Assembly (NCBI GenBank): GCA_032718475.1 | Contig: JAUCBJ010002359.1 | Location: 1 to 64,000 of the forward strand | From: Nemertoderma westbladi | Lineage: Eukaryota > Xenacoelomorpha > Nemertodermatida > Nemertodermatidae | Length of the DNA: 64,000 bases | Reading direction: 5' to 3' | In this document: in pieces, positions 11,412 to 23,522 of the stretch | How positions within the stretch are numbered: position 1 is the stretch's first letter | Layout: the number at the start of each line of letters is the position of its first letter | Notes under the pieces: generated by a model | The model's database searches: none | Told to the model about the DNA's origin: nothing | The model's input: the letters and a program-made list of their open reading frames with translations, nothing else | Made by a program: the position numbers and the translations under genes

Positions 11412-12237
11412 TATGAGCAAGGGCGCCAGCAAGTCTCGCACTTATCAAAGAAGTTTCAGCCCCATCAGCTAACAAAGCATATGTCATCACTGACCTACCT
11501 GAAGGGGTGGTCATTCATAGAGGAACATACTGTAGTGTAACAACCTTCAAACCACCATGTAATACTAAACTGTTTACATGTTTATGTTTAGTGTTTCGTT
11601 TCAATGAAGACCTATCACTAGAAAACATCTTAGGGGCACCATGCAAAAGCATATGGTGCCGCTTCTTACAACCTGCAACAAGACAGGGATCTTTGACAGA
11701 GCACTCTGATACCCTATGTCCATGAAGTAAACGAACGAAAACAAAGATAATTATCTTTAACTAGATTAGGGTGCTCATGAAGGGGTTTAGACTTAAACTC
11801 TTTACAGTTAGTCAATGAGTGTGAACCATTACAAATACAACAATTATGTTCATCTACCTTGATTGTTATTGGAATGCTTGACTAGACTGCTTGAACCTGA
11901 TTTACTTAACTTGGACTTATCAGTATCCTTGGTTACTGAGGTTGTACAAATTGTTGGAGTTAACTCAGGTGGTGGTGGTCTTAGTTTTTCTGCATTAACC
12001 TTATTGGATGTAAATGCATGTGACTTACCATGACTTGGCTAGTCAACATTTGGCACTGACTTCACCATACGAGCTGCTAACACCTTGTTATTAACCCACA
12101 CACTGATACCTTTCATAGATGGAACTTCTGGTCTCATTTTAATTACCACATTCCCCCAAGATTCTCTTAATTTTGGAGGTAATTTCTGAACTAAATTAGA
12201 CACATTTATACAAGCATACATACATATCTGAGGTATA
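11412..12237 (-). pseudogene. BEL/Pao retrotransposon remnant: gag C-terminus to protease
   Basis: On the minus strand, in broken frames, the order is: LVQKLPPKLRESW (gag), a linker rich in Pro, Ser and Lys, a zinc knuckle CCICNGSHSLTNC, a second Cys/His motif CLVAGCKKRHHMLLHG, and an aspartic-protease-like start ALLADGAETSLIS at about 11465. This order is typical of BEL/Pao polyproteins. Several stops and frame changes show that it is dead. The N-terminal gag part continues at 13188 beyond a nested hAT-like element, and a LINE fragment cuts it off at 11411. Confidence 0.8.
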
Positions 12238-12242
12238 CAATA

Positions 12243-13187
12243 CAGGGACGGATTAAGGGGGGGGGGGGGGGGGGCAACAGGGGCAGCTGCCGGGGGCCCG
12301 TAAGTTGGAAGGGGCCCGGAAGTTGGGAGAAATTTACCGAACATTATCTCCCTGATAAAACAACCTCATTTATTTATTAATTTCTGGCTGTTCAAAAATA
12401 TTTAGAGTATATCTCACATATAGCACCATTCAGAGCACTGTGTCCCATAGAAAGTTTAAAGTGTTTAAAAAATGTTGAAAGTGTAAAGTAATGCTTGAAG
12501 GAAAACTTTAGCAAAAAAGTAGATTTAAAATAATAGTAAATTATTACTATATTACAATAGCAAAAAAATAGATTTAAACTAATAGTAAATTATTACTGTA
12601 TTACAATTAACATTTAATTTACTTTTCAATTAGATTTATCTGAAATCATTCACGAGGTCAGTAGTCACAAAGCTAGGAAAATGCTTTTTTTAAAGTAATT
12701 GTTGTATCTAATTTATTGATTTACCAATATATTTTAAAAATTATATCCCAATCAAAGTCACACATTATTTTTCAGTATGTCACTAGTCGCTACCCAACGC
12801 GTGTACGCTGTCAGTATGGCAGTCGTTCCTAAATATATAATTGATGTCTTTTGGATGGTGTCATTTTAGGAAAAAATAAATATTATTTAAATAATAAATG
12901 ACTATTATGCGAGGAAAAAAAGTAAGACGAAATCACCGCTTTTTTCACTGATTTTCAATTTAGCGAAATTCAACTATTCTGTCCAAAGTGTTTTCTGTTT
13001 CGTTTTTTATGTCGAATATATTGTTTTATTTGGAAAAAATATCACAAGCGTTACTTATTTTTACCAACGGGGTCTAAAATTTTTTGCAATTGGTTTTTCG
13101 TTTTCGGGGGGGGGGGGGGGGGGGGTCTAGGGGCCCGTAAGTTGCGTTGCGACTGCCAGGGGCCCGAAAATCCATAATCCGTCCCTG
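12243..13187. mobile_element. hAT-like non-autonomous element nested in BEL gag
   Basis: The ends are CAGGGACGGATTA and TAATCCGTCCCTG, a perfect 13 bp inverted repeat with the CAGGG start common in hAT elements. Subterminal GGGGCCCG blocks and poly-G runs (12257-12275, 13107-13125) follow inside both ends. The interior is AT-rich with no open frame. The flanks carry an imperfect 8 bp duplication, GAGGTATA (12230-12237) and GAGGAATA (13188-13195), though five extra bases separate the left copy from the CAGGG end. Removing the element brings the BEL gag halves together. Confidence 0.8.
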
Positions 13188-13446
13188 GAGGAATAACCAC
13201 ATTTTTCTAGCACAGCCACCACACTGTTAAGTTTCAACGAAAATGTTTTTAATGACTCAGTGTCACCATCTCTAACAGATGGAATAAGGTTTATTTGGTT
13301 GACACACTCACTGCCAACCAAATGACGGTCCCCATATATGCGTCGGGGCTCGTTTAAAGCCTCAACATATAAATCGGGATCATCCAGCAACCCAGCTATA
13401 CTATTTCGGACATTCGCAGAAAGTAGGTTTCTAAGTAAGGCCAATC
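13188..13446 (-). pseudogene. BEL/Pao gag fragment (DUF1759-like)
   Basis: The minus strand reads NSIAGLLDDPDLYVEALNEP, RRIYGDRHLVGSECVNQINL, then LIPSVRDGDTESLKTFSLKL and VVAVLEKCGYS. This is the conserved helical gag segment (DUF1759) of BEL/Pao elements. It abuts the LTR at 13447 directly, so the gag start has been deleted. It is interrupted at 13188 by the hAT-like element and continues at 12237. Confidence 0.82.
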
Positions 13447-13983
13447 TGTGACGGTATCTGAGGATCTCGACCGGTGTTTTCTCGTGTATATACGCGTCGT
13501 CGCGTCCGCCAAGTGTATGGAATAGACTGAAAGGCCGAAGGCTGGTTAAATAACAGAGTTTTGTTTATCGTTATTGATAATGTCTGATATATAAGTACTG
13601 GTATAATACAGCACAATCAGTATAGCACAATGGATAGCAGTAACGACGACCGTTTAAACCGTTTGACTTCTACACTCACTAATAACTAGTAACGGTTATA
13701 TACATATTGATTAGAAGGTTACATCTCTACCTATACTTGACTTACCAATAGATGCGCGCTAATTGATGGTGTGCTGCCCCACCATTGGTGGGTTTACCCT
13801 TTGGCCACTCCCTATTTCCTCTGGCCCTATGCTGGCTTCCCCCTGAAATATGTTGCTATATATCTCCAAATGGCACTATATTGCCCTGTTCCCTTCTGGT
13901 ATGCAATATTATGATGGATAATATTGCATACTTAATCGTAATTCGTAAATCACGATACCCCATTTTCTCACTGGGGGGTGTAC
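13447..13983 (-). repeat. LTR of the BEL/Pao remnant
   Basis: Read on the minus strand it ends ACCGGTCGAGATCC...ACCGTCACA at 13447 and shares blocks with the LTR at 1-521 (ACGGTTTAAAC/ACGGTTTAGAC, GCCTTTCAG, CCAATGGTGGGGCAG). The outer end is placed near 13983 at TGTACACCCCCC, which fits the usual TG start, but no second LTR is present to confirm it. Confidence 0.6.
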
Positions 13984-14220
13984 AGTGGATTGGATTCGCT
14001 AACACTCCCCCCCCCCCCCATACTATCTTCCCGGTTAGAAGATAGCGTCAACCTAATAGTGCGCTCCATTCCGCTGGAATCCAATCTAATATTGGATGTG
14101 GGATGGAATACTCTTTTCTGGGCCAGTTTTCCAGACTGGTCCCTCTGGGTCTGGTCTCACTACCCACCCTTGTTACATCTGCGAGCTAAGTTGTACCAAG
14201 GCATTTGGTGTCTCTATTTA
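13984..14220. other. Intronic sequence with poly-C tract
   Basis: No gene is seen. A C-rich run lies at about 14006-14019. The sequence is bounded on the right by a MITE insertion whose target is TTA. Confidence 0.4.
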
Positions 14221-14599
14221 GGGGCCGTCCAAGTATGACGTCTGCACTTTTCCCCAAAATGTTGACCCCCTCCCTCCCCTAAATCAGATGTCATCAGATA
14301 GGCGTTGACCCCCCCCCCCCCCTCCCCTAAATCAGATTAAAAAAAATTTCGCGTCCTAATCACTGAAACATGGTGACTGGTAACTGAAACAGAAGGTCGT
14401 GCTACGGGCCTTCGGGGGCTTCGAACAATTAAAATAGGCAAGCTATTTACTCTTCTGCTATATCTCTTCTAGCACCTATAAATGAACATGCTGACGTCAG
14501 ATTTTGGCTGACCCCCTCCCCTCCCCTCATCAGCACGTCATCAGATTTTCCCAACCCCCCTCCCCCCCTAAAGTGCTGACGTCATACTTGGACGGCCCC
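14221..14599. mobile_element. PIF/Harbinger-like MITE with TTA target duplication
   Basis: The ends GGGGCCGTCCAAGTATGACG and the exact complement CGTCATACTTGGACGGCCCC form a perfect terminal inverted repeat. TTA flanks both sides (14218-14220 and 14600-14602), the 3 bp duplication made by PIF/Harbinger transposases. The 379 bp interior has C-rich runs and repeated CCCCTAAATCAGAT and no coding capacity. Confidence 0.88.
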
Positions 14600-14602
14600 T
14601 TA

Positions 14603-15047
14603 GACGATCGCCTCTCCTCCTCTCTCAATTTTGCTTGGATATTATCATCCAGTTTCTCCACCACCTTCTCACCTCATTAGTCCTAGAGGACTCATACTTC
14701 CACCCGGCTCGCTCCCCACATTTGAATTTCGCGCTCTATACCCTTCCTCAAATTCCCTAGCCTCATCATCGCACCCCCTTTTACTCAACCCCATTTTACT
14801 CTCACTCTCCATACTCATGTCGGGTCCCCACAATCTTGCATACGTGCACTGTATATGCGGTAAGTGGGTCCTTTGTCTCGTCCTCCTGTTTCAGTCAATG
14901 AGTTCCCCGTCCCAGTAGCTAATTGGAAAAGGTCACATCTGACTATTGTATGTACATGGTGTTTATATTTCGAATCTATGTAATATTGCACCTTTCGATT
15001 GATTATAAGTACGTATTAATTTAAGTGAGAGTGTAGAGTCAGGAGAG
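14603..15047. other. Intronic sequence without recognised feature
   Basis: Pyrimidine-rich, then AT-rich sequence up to the minisatellite boundary at AGGAGAGTGACTCTACTG. No gene or known repeat is seen. Confidence 0.4.
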
Positions 15048-18000
15048 TGACTCTACTGCTGTACCGTATTGTACAGTGAACCACTCTACTGCTGTACCGT
15101 ATTGTACAGTGAACCACTCTACTGCTGTACCGTATTGTTCAGTGAACCACTCTACTGCTGTACCGTATTGTACAGTGAACCACTCTACTGCTGTACCGTA
15201 TTGTACAGTGAACCACTCTACTGCTGTACCGTATTGTACAGTGAACCACTCTACTGCTGTACCGTATTGTACAGTGAACCACTCTACTGTTGTACCGTAT
15301 TGTACAGTGAACCACTCTACGGCTGTACCGTATTGTACAGTGAACCACTCTACTGCTGTACCGTATTGTACAGTGAACCACTCTACTGTTGTACCGTATT
15401 GTACAGTGAACCACTCTACTGCTGTACCGTATTGTACAGTGAACCACTCTACTGCTGTACCGTATTGTACAGTGAACCACTCTACTGCTGTACCGTATTG
15501 TACAGTGAACCACTCTACTGCTGTACCGTATTGTACAGTGAACCACTCTGCTGCTCGCTGTACCGTATTGTACAGTGAACCACTCTACTGCTGTACCGTA
15601 TTGTACAGTGAACCACTCTACTGCTGTGACCCACTCTACTGCTGTACCGTATTGTACAGTGAACCACTCTGCTGCTGTACCGTATTGTACAGTGAACCAC
15701 TCTACTGCTGTACCGTATTGTTCAGTGAACCACTCTACTGCTGTACCGTATTGTTCAGTGAACCACTCTACTGCTGTACCGTATTGTACAGTGAACCACT
15801 CTACTGCTGTACCGTATTGTACAGTGAACCACTCTACTGCTGTACCGTATTGTACAGTGAACCACTCTACTGCTGTACCGTATTGTACAGTGAACCACTC
15901 TACTGTTGTACCGTATTGTACAGTGAACCACTCTACGGCTGTACCGTATTGTACAGTGAACCACTCTACTGCTGTACCGTATTGTACAGTGAACCACTCT
16001 ACTGTTGTACCGTATTGTACAGTGAACCACTCTACTGCTGTACCGTATTGTACAGTGAACCACTCTACTGCTGTACCGTATTGTACAGTGAACCACTCTA
16101 CTGCTGTACCGTATTGTACAGTGAACCACTCTACTGCTGTACCGTATTGTACAGTGAACCACTCTGCTGCTCGCTGTACCGTATTGTACAGTGAACCACT
16201 CTACTGCTGTACCGTATTGTACAGTGAACCACTCTACTGCTGTGACCCACTCTACTGCTGTACCGTATTGTACAGTGAACCACTCTGCTGCTGTACCGTA
16301 TTGTACAGTGAACCACTCTACTGCTGTACCGTATTGTTCAGTGAACCACTCTACTGCTGTACCGTATTGTACAGTGAACCACTCTACTGCTGTACCGTAT
16401 TGTACAGTTAATCACTCTACTGCTGTGCCGTATTGTACAGTGAACCACTCTACTGCTGTACCGTATTGTACAGAGAACCACTCTACTGCTGTACCGTATT
16501 GTACAGTGAACCACTCTACTGTTGTACCGTATTGTATAGTGAACCACTCTACTGCTGTACCGTATTGTACAGTGAACCACTCTACTGCTGTACCGTATTG
16601 TACAGTGAACCACTCTACTGCTGTGACCCACTCTACTGCTGTACCGTATTGTACAGTGAACCACTCTGCTGCTCGCTGTACCGTATTGTACAGTTAATCA
16701 CCCTACTGCTGTACCGTATTGTACAGTGAACCACTCTACTGCTGTACCGTATTGTACAGTGAACCACTCTACTGCTGTACCGTATTGTACAGTGAACCAC
16801 TCTACTGCTGTACCGTATTGTACAGTGAACCACTCTACTGCTGTACCGTATTGTACAGTGAACCACTCTACTGTTGTACCGTATTGTACAGTGAACCACT
16901 CTACTGCTGTACCGTATTGTACAGTGAACCACTCTACTGCTGTACCGTATTGTACAGTGAACCACTCTACTGCTGTGACCCACTCTACTGCTGTACCGTA
17001 TTGTACAGTGAACCACTCTGCTGCTCGCTGTACCGTATTGTACAGTTAATCACCCTACTGCTGTACCGTATTGTACAGTGAACCACTCTACTGCTGTACC
17101 GTATTGTACAGTGAACCACTCTACTGCTCTATCGTATTGTACAGTTAATCACCCTACTGCTGTACCGTATTGTACGGTGAACCACTCTACTGCTGTATCG
17201 TATTGTACAGTGAACCACTCTACTGCTGTACCGTATTGTACAGTGAACCACTCTACTGCTGTACCGTATTATACAGTGAACCACTCTGCTGCTCGCTGTA
17301 CCGTATTGTACAGTTAATCACTCTACTGCTGTACCGTATTGTACAGTGAACCACTCTACTGCTGTACCGTATTGTTCAGTGAACCACTCTACTGCTGTAC
17401 CGTATTGTACAGTGAACCACTCTACTGCTGTACCGTATTGTACAGTGAGTGAACCACTCTACTGCTGTACCGTATTGTACAGTGAACCACTCTGCTGCTC
17501 GCTGTACCGTATTGTACAGTTAATCACCCTACTGCTGTACCGTATTGTACAGTGAACCACTCTACTGCTGTATCGTATTGTACAGTGAACCACCCTACTG
17601 CTGTTCCGTATTGTACAGTGAACCACTCTACTGCTGTACCGTATTGTACAGTGAACCACTCTACTGCTATACCGTATTGTACAGTGAACCACTCTACTGC
17701 TCTACCGTATTGTACAGTGAACCACTCTACTGCTGTACCGTATTGTTCAGTGAACCACTCTACTGCTGTACCGTATTGTTCAGTGAACCACTCTACTGCT
17801 GTACCGTATTGTACAGTGAACCACTCTACTGCTGTACCGTATTGTACAGTGAACCACTCTACTGCTCTACCGTATTGTACAGTGAACCACTCTGCTGCTC
17901 GCTGTACCGTATTGTACAGTGAACCACTCTACTGCTGTACCGTATTGTACAGTGAACCACTCTACTGCTGTACCGTATTGTACAGTGAACCACTCTACTG

Positions 18001-21000
18001 ATGTACCGTATTGTACAGTGAACCACTCTACTGCTGTACCGTATTGTACAGTGAACCACTCTACTGCTGTACCGTATTGTACAGTGAACCACTCTACTGC
18101 TGTACCGTATTGTACAGTGAACCACTCTACTGCTGTACCGTATTGTACAGTGAACCACTCTACTGCTGTACCGTATTGTACAGTGAACCACTCTACTGCT
18201 GTACCGTATTGTACAGTGAACCACTCTACTGCTGTACCGTATTGTTCAGTGAACCACTCTACTGCTGTACCGTATTGTACAGTGAACCACTCTACTGCTG
18301 TACCGCATTGTACAGTGAACCACTCTACTGCTGTACCGTATTGTACAGTGAACCACTCTGCTGCTCGCTGTACCGTATTGTACAGTTAATCACTCTACTG
18401 CTGTACCGTATTGTACAGTGAACCACTCTACTGCTGTACCGTATTGTACAGTGAACCACTCTACTGCTGTACCGTATTGTTCAGTGAACCACTCTACTGC
18501 TGTACCGTATTGTACAGTGAACCACTCTACTGCTGTACCGTATTGTTCAGTGAACCACTCTACTGCTGTACCGTATTGTACAGTGAACCACTCTACTGCT
18601 GTACCGTATTGTTCAGTGAACCACTCTACTGCTGTACCGTATTGTACAGTGAACCACTCTACTGCTGTACCGTATTGTACAGTGAACCACTCTACTGCTC
18701 TACCGTATTGTACAGTGAACCACTCTGCTGCTCGCTGTACCGTATTGTACAGTGAACCACTCTACTGCTGTACCGTATTGTACAGTGAACCACTCTACTG
18801 CTGTACCGTATTGTACAGTGAACCACTCTACTGCTGTACCGTATTGTTCAGTGAACCACTCTACTGCTGTACCGTATTGTACAGTGAACCACTCTACTGC
18901 TGTACCGTATTGTACAGTGAACCACTCTACTGCTGTACCGTATTGTACAGTGAACCACTCTGCTGCTCGCTGTACCGTATTGTACAGTTAATCACTCTAC
19001 TGCTGTACCGTATTGTACAGTGAACCACTCTACTGATGTACCGTATTGTACAGTGAACCACTCTACTGCTGTACCGTATTGTTCAGTGAACCACTCTACT
19101 GCTGTACCGTATTGTACAGTGAACCACTCTACTGCTGTACCGTATTGTACAGTGAACCACTCTACTGCTGTACCGTGTTGTACAGTTAACCACTCTACTG
19201 CTGTACCGTATTGTACAGTGAACCACTCTACTGCTGTACCGTATTGTACAGTGAACCACTCTACTGCTGTACCGTATTGTACAGTGAACCACTCTGCTGC
19301 TCGCTGTACCGTATTGTACAGTTAATCACCCTACTGCTGTACCGTATTGTACAGTGAACCACTCTACTGCTGTATCGTATTGTACAGTGAACCACCCTAC
19401 TGCTGTACCGTATTGTACAGTGAACCACTCTACTGCTGTACCGTATTGTACAGTGAACCACTCTACTGTTGTACCGTATTGTACAGCGAACCACTCTACT
19501 GCTGTACCGTATTGTACAGTGAACCACTCTACTGTTGTACCGTATTGTACAGTGAACCACTCTACTGCTGTACCGTATTGTACAGTGAACCACTCTGCTG
19601 CTCGCTGTACCGTATTGTTCAGTGAACCACTCTACTGCTGTACCGTATTGTACAGTGAACCACCCTACTGCTGTACCGTATTGTACAGTGAACCACTCTA
19701 CTGCTGTACCGTATTGTACAGTGAACCACTCTACTGTTGTACCGTATTGTACAGTGAACCACTCTACTGTTGTACCGTATTGTACAGTGAACCACTCTGC
19801 TGCTCGCTGTACCGTATTGTACAGTTAATCACCCTACTGCTGTACCGTATTGTACAGTGAACCACTCTACTGCTGTATCGTATTGTACAGTGAACCACCC
19901 TACTGCTGTACCGTATTGTACAGTGAACCACTCTACTGCTGTACCGTATTGTACAGTGAACCACTCTACTGTTGTACCGTATTGTACAGTGAACCACTCT
20001 ACTGCTGTACCGTATTGTACAGTGAACCACTCTACTGCTCTACCGTATTGTACAGTGAACCACTCTACTGCTGTACCGTATTGTTCAGTGAACCACTCTA
20101 CTGCTGTACCGTATTGTACAGTGAACCACTCTGCTGCTCGCTGTACCGTATTGTACAGTTAATCACTCTACTGCTGTACCGTATTGTACAGTGAACCACT
20201 CTACTGCTGTACCGTATTGTACAGTGAACCACTCTACTGCTGTACCGTATTGTACAGTGAACCACTCTACTGTTGTACCGTATTGTACAGTGAACCACTC
20301 TACTGCTGTACCGTATTGTACAGTGAACCACTCTACTGTTGTACCGTATTGTACAGTGAACCACTCTACTGTTGTACCGTATTGTACAGTGAACCACTCT
20401 GCTGCTCGCTGTACCGTATTGTACAGTTAATCACCCTACTGCTGTACCGTATTGTACAGTGAACCACTCTACTGCTGTATCGTATTGTACAGTGAACCAC
20501 CCTACTGCTGTACCGTATTGTACAGTGAACCACTCTACTGCTGTACCGTATTGTACAGTGAACCACTCTACTGCTGTACCGTATTGTACAGTGAACCACT
20601 CTACTGCTGTACCGTATTGTACAGTGAACCACTCTACTGCTGTACCGTATTGTACAGTGAACCACTCTGCTGCTCGCTGTACCGTATTGTTCAGTGAACC
20701 ACTCTACTGCTGTACTGTATTGTACAGTGAACCACTCTACTGTTGTACCGTATTGTACAGTGAACCACTCTACTGTTGTACCGTATTGTACAGTGAACCA
20801 CTCTGCTGCTCGCTGTACCGTATTGTACAGTTAATCACCCTACTGCTGTACCGTATTGTACAGTGAACCACTCTACTGCTGTATCGTATTGTACAGTGAA
20901 CCACCCTACTGCTGTACCGTATTGTACAGTGAACCACTCTACTGCTGTACCGTATTGTACAGTGAACCACTCTACTGTTGTACCGTATTGTACAGTGAAC

Positions 21001-22283
21001 CACTCTACTGCTGTACCGTATTGTACAGTGAACCACTCTACTGCTCTACCGTATTGTACAGTGAACCACTCTACTGCTGTACCGTATTGTTCAGTGAACC
21101 ACTCTACTGCTGTACCGTATTGTACAGTGAACCACTCTGCTGCTCGCTGTACCGTATTGTACAGTTAATCACTCTACTGCTGTACCGTATTGTACAGTGA
21201 ACCACTCTACTGCTGTACCGTATTGTACAGTGAACCACTCTACTGCTGTACCGTATTGTTCAGTGAACCACTCTACTGCTTTACCGTATTGTACAGTGAA
21301 CCACTCTACTGCTGTACCGTATTGTACAGTGAACCACTCTACTGCTGTACCGTATTGTACAGTGAACCACTCTGCTGCTCGCTGTACCGTATTGTACAGT
21401 TAATCACTCTACTGCTGTACCGTATTGTACAGTGAACCACTCTACTGCTGTACCGTATTGTACAGTGAACCACTCTACTGCTGTACCGTATTGTTCAGTG
21501 AACCACTCTACTGCTGTACCGTATTGTACAGTGAACCACTCTACTGCTGTACCGTATTGTACAGTGAACCACTCTACTGCTGTACCGTATTGTACAGTGA
21601 ACCACCCTGCTGCTCGCTGTACCGTATTGTACAGTTAATCACCCTACTGCTGTACCGTATTGTACAGTGAACCACTCTACTGCTGTATCGTATTGTACAG
21701 TGAACCACCCTACTGCTGTACCGTATTGTACAGTGAACCACTCTACTGCTGTACCGTATTGTACAGTGAACCACTCTACTGCTGTACCGTATTGTACAGT
21801 GAACCACTCTACTGCTCTACCGTATTGTACAGTGAACCACTCTACTGCTGTACCGTATTGTTCAGTGAACCACTCTACTGCTGTACCGTATTGTACAGTG
21901 AACCACTCTGCTGCTCGCTGTACCGTATTGTACAGTTAATCACTCTACTGCTGTACCGTATTGTACAGTGAACCACTCTACTGCTGTACCGTATTGTACA
22001 GTGAACCACTCTACTGCTGTACCGTATTGTACAGTGAACCACTCTACTGTTGTACCGTATTGTACAGTGAACCACTCTACTGCTGTACCGTATTGTACAG
22101 TGAGCCACTCTACTGTTGTACCGTATTGTACAGTGAACTACTCTGCTGCTCGCTGTACCGTATTGTACAGTTAATCACCCTACTGCTGTACCGTATTGTA
22201 CAGTGAACCACTCTACTGCTGTATCGTATTGTACAGTGAACCACTCTACTGCTGTACCGTATTGTACAGTGAACCACTCTACT
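15048..22283. repeat. 33 bp minisatellite, first block, about 218 copies
   Basis: Each unit carries CTGTACCGTATTGTACAG, a 6 bp perfect inverted repeat around CGTATT, linked by TGAACCACTCTACTG. Because 33 is divisible by three and the unit has no stop in several frames, long periodic open frames appear on both strands; they are not genes. A 36 bp variant (CTCTGCTGCTCGCTGTACCG), often followed by GTTAATCAC, recurs every few hundred bases and marks higher-order repeats. Bases 15069-15546 are repeated almost exactly at 15685-16162. The array lies in KChIP intron 2. Confidence 0.97.
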
Positions 22284-22421
22284 TTATAAACTAATTTTTT
22301 ATTATTAATTAATCTTACCGGTAAATTTATTAAATCATGAAAATGAGCAATTATAGACATCTATATTTATAAAAAAAAGAAACACCACAAAACTGCAGAA
22401 CAAAGCATGGTCCCTCCAATC

Positions 22422-23522
22422 TTACACCACCCGCGCGTCCGCATTGGCTACCAAGATTGAGGTATCGGCCATATTGTGCAGAATGGGTCGCCTTAGTGTC
22501 GATCTGCTTCCGCGAACACACATTATTACTGAACGTAATAAAGCAAAGCTGATTTTGCGGCGAAGCCACTGAATTGCTTCATTGTAGCTGATCTCTCTCT
22601 TCACTGCTAACAAATCAGCGAGACGTTTAGTGAAGATACGTGCACTCCAACCCATTCCTCCAGTAGCCGCTAGAATGAAGGGACAGAACGTTGACATTTC
22701 TACATCCCGAACTCTTTCTTCATATTGGGCCCTCTTTCGGTTCTCGTGATGGGTATAAGCTCTATCGACGCCCAAAGAGGAATTGGATGGTGCTAGGGGG
22801 TTAAATACAGAAACATCAATCAACAGTTTCTCATAACGACCTCCCCAGAAACCACTGACAGATACATCTAACCGAGCACCCTCATCCCTTGTGGTTGTAG
22901 AGCGATGGAATGTTTCCCCAGTGATTGGTTGGAGTACAGGCTCGATTGAGATATCATGGGCAACCTCGGTTAATGTGTTGGCGATGAAATCTCTGATTTC
23001 ATTGTGACGGACCGACGGAAAACCACCTGTGGGGCACGATAAAACGTGGTTTACTGTGAACCGCGCCCCACAGGCACATTCCGCCGGTGTCGCCTGCAAC
23101 TGCCATCCGAACCTAAGCTGGATCGCATCCCTGAACTCTGACTTTGTGAGGTGATAGTTGTGCTGGGTTGATGGTCTGGTGTTGAGCCAAGCCGATGCCC
23201 CCTTCTGTGAAGATAAGATTCGTAGTTGTTCCTGAACTGGGGATATTGCGACCTGTATACTTTGTATTTCTTCTGCGACCCTTATGTTTTGCTCCGATTT
23301 GATAGCTTTGGATGTTTCTTTCTGTTTTTCCCTGACATCGGCCATTGTATCTGTTGGAAGTCGCTCCATCAATGGCTCACTGATGGCTCTTGAGTTATCG
23401 TATTCCTTACTAAGATCTGATGGAATGGGTATGCCTAGTCCTCCCAATCTTGTTGGCAGCGCTATTAGTTTCTGTTCGGTTTCAGATAAGTTGTACCTGT
23501 ACCGTATTGTACAGTGAACCAC
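22422..23522 (-). pseudogene. 3' part of an R2/R4-like LINE (RT tail, zinc knuckle, RLE)
   Basis: One open frame of 366 codons. Residues from about 10 on are LINE-like: LPTRLGGLGIPIPSDLSKEY (end of the RT/thumb), WLNTRPSTQHNYHLTKSEF, a Cys/His cluster CACGARFTVNHVLSC followed by RHNEIRDFI, then ARLDVSVSGFWGG and LLIDVSVFNP, resembling the restriction-like endonuclease of R2/R4/NeSL-type LINEs. The first nine codons are minisatellite sequence: the 5'-truncated LINE inserted in the array, and the frame happens to stay open across the junction at about 23495. LINE-derived DNA spans about 22284-23495. The RT core is absent, so it cannot be functional. The clade call is by motif only. Confidence 0.8.
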
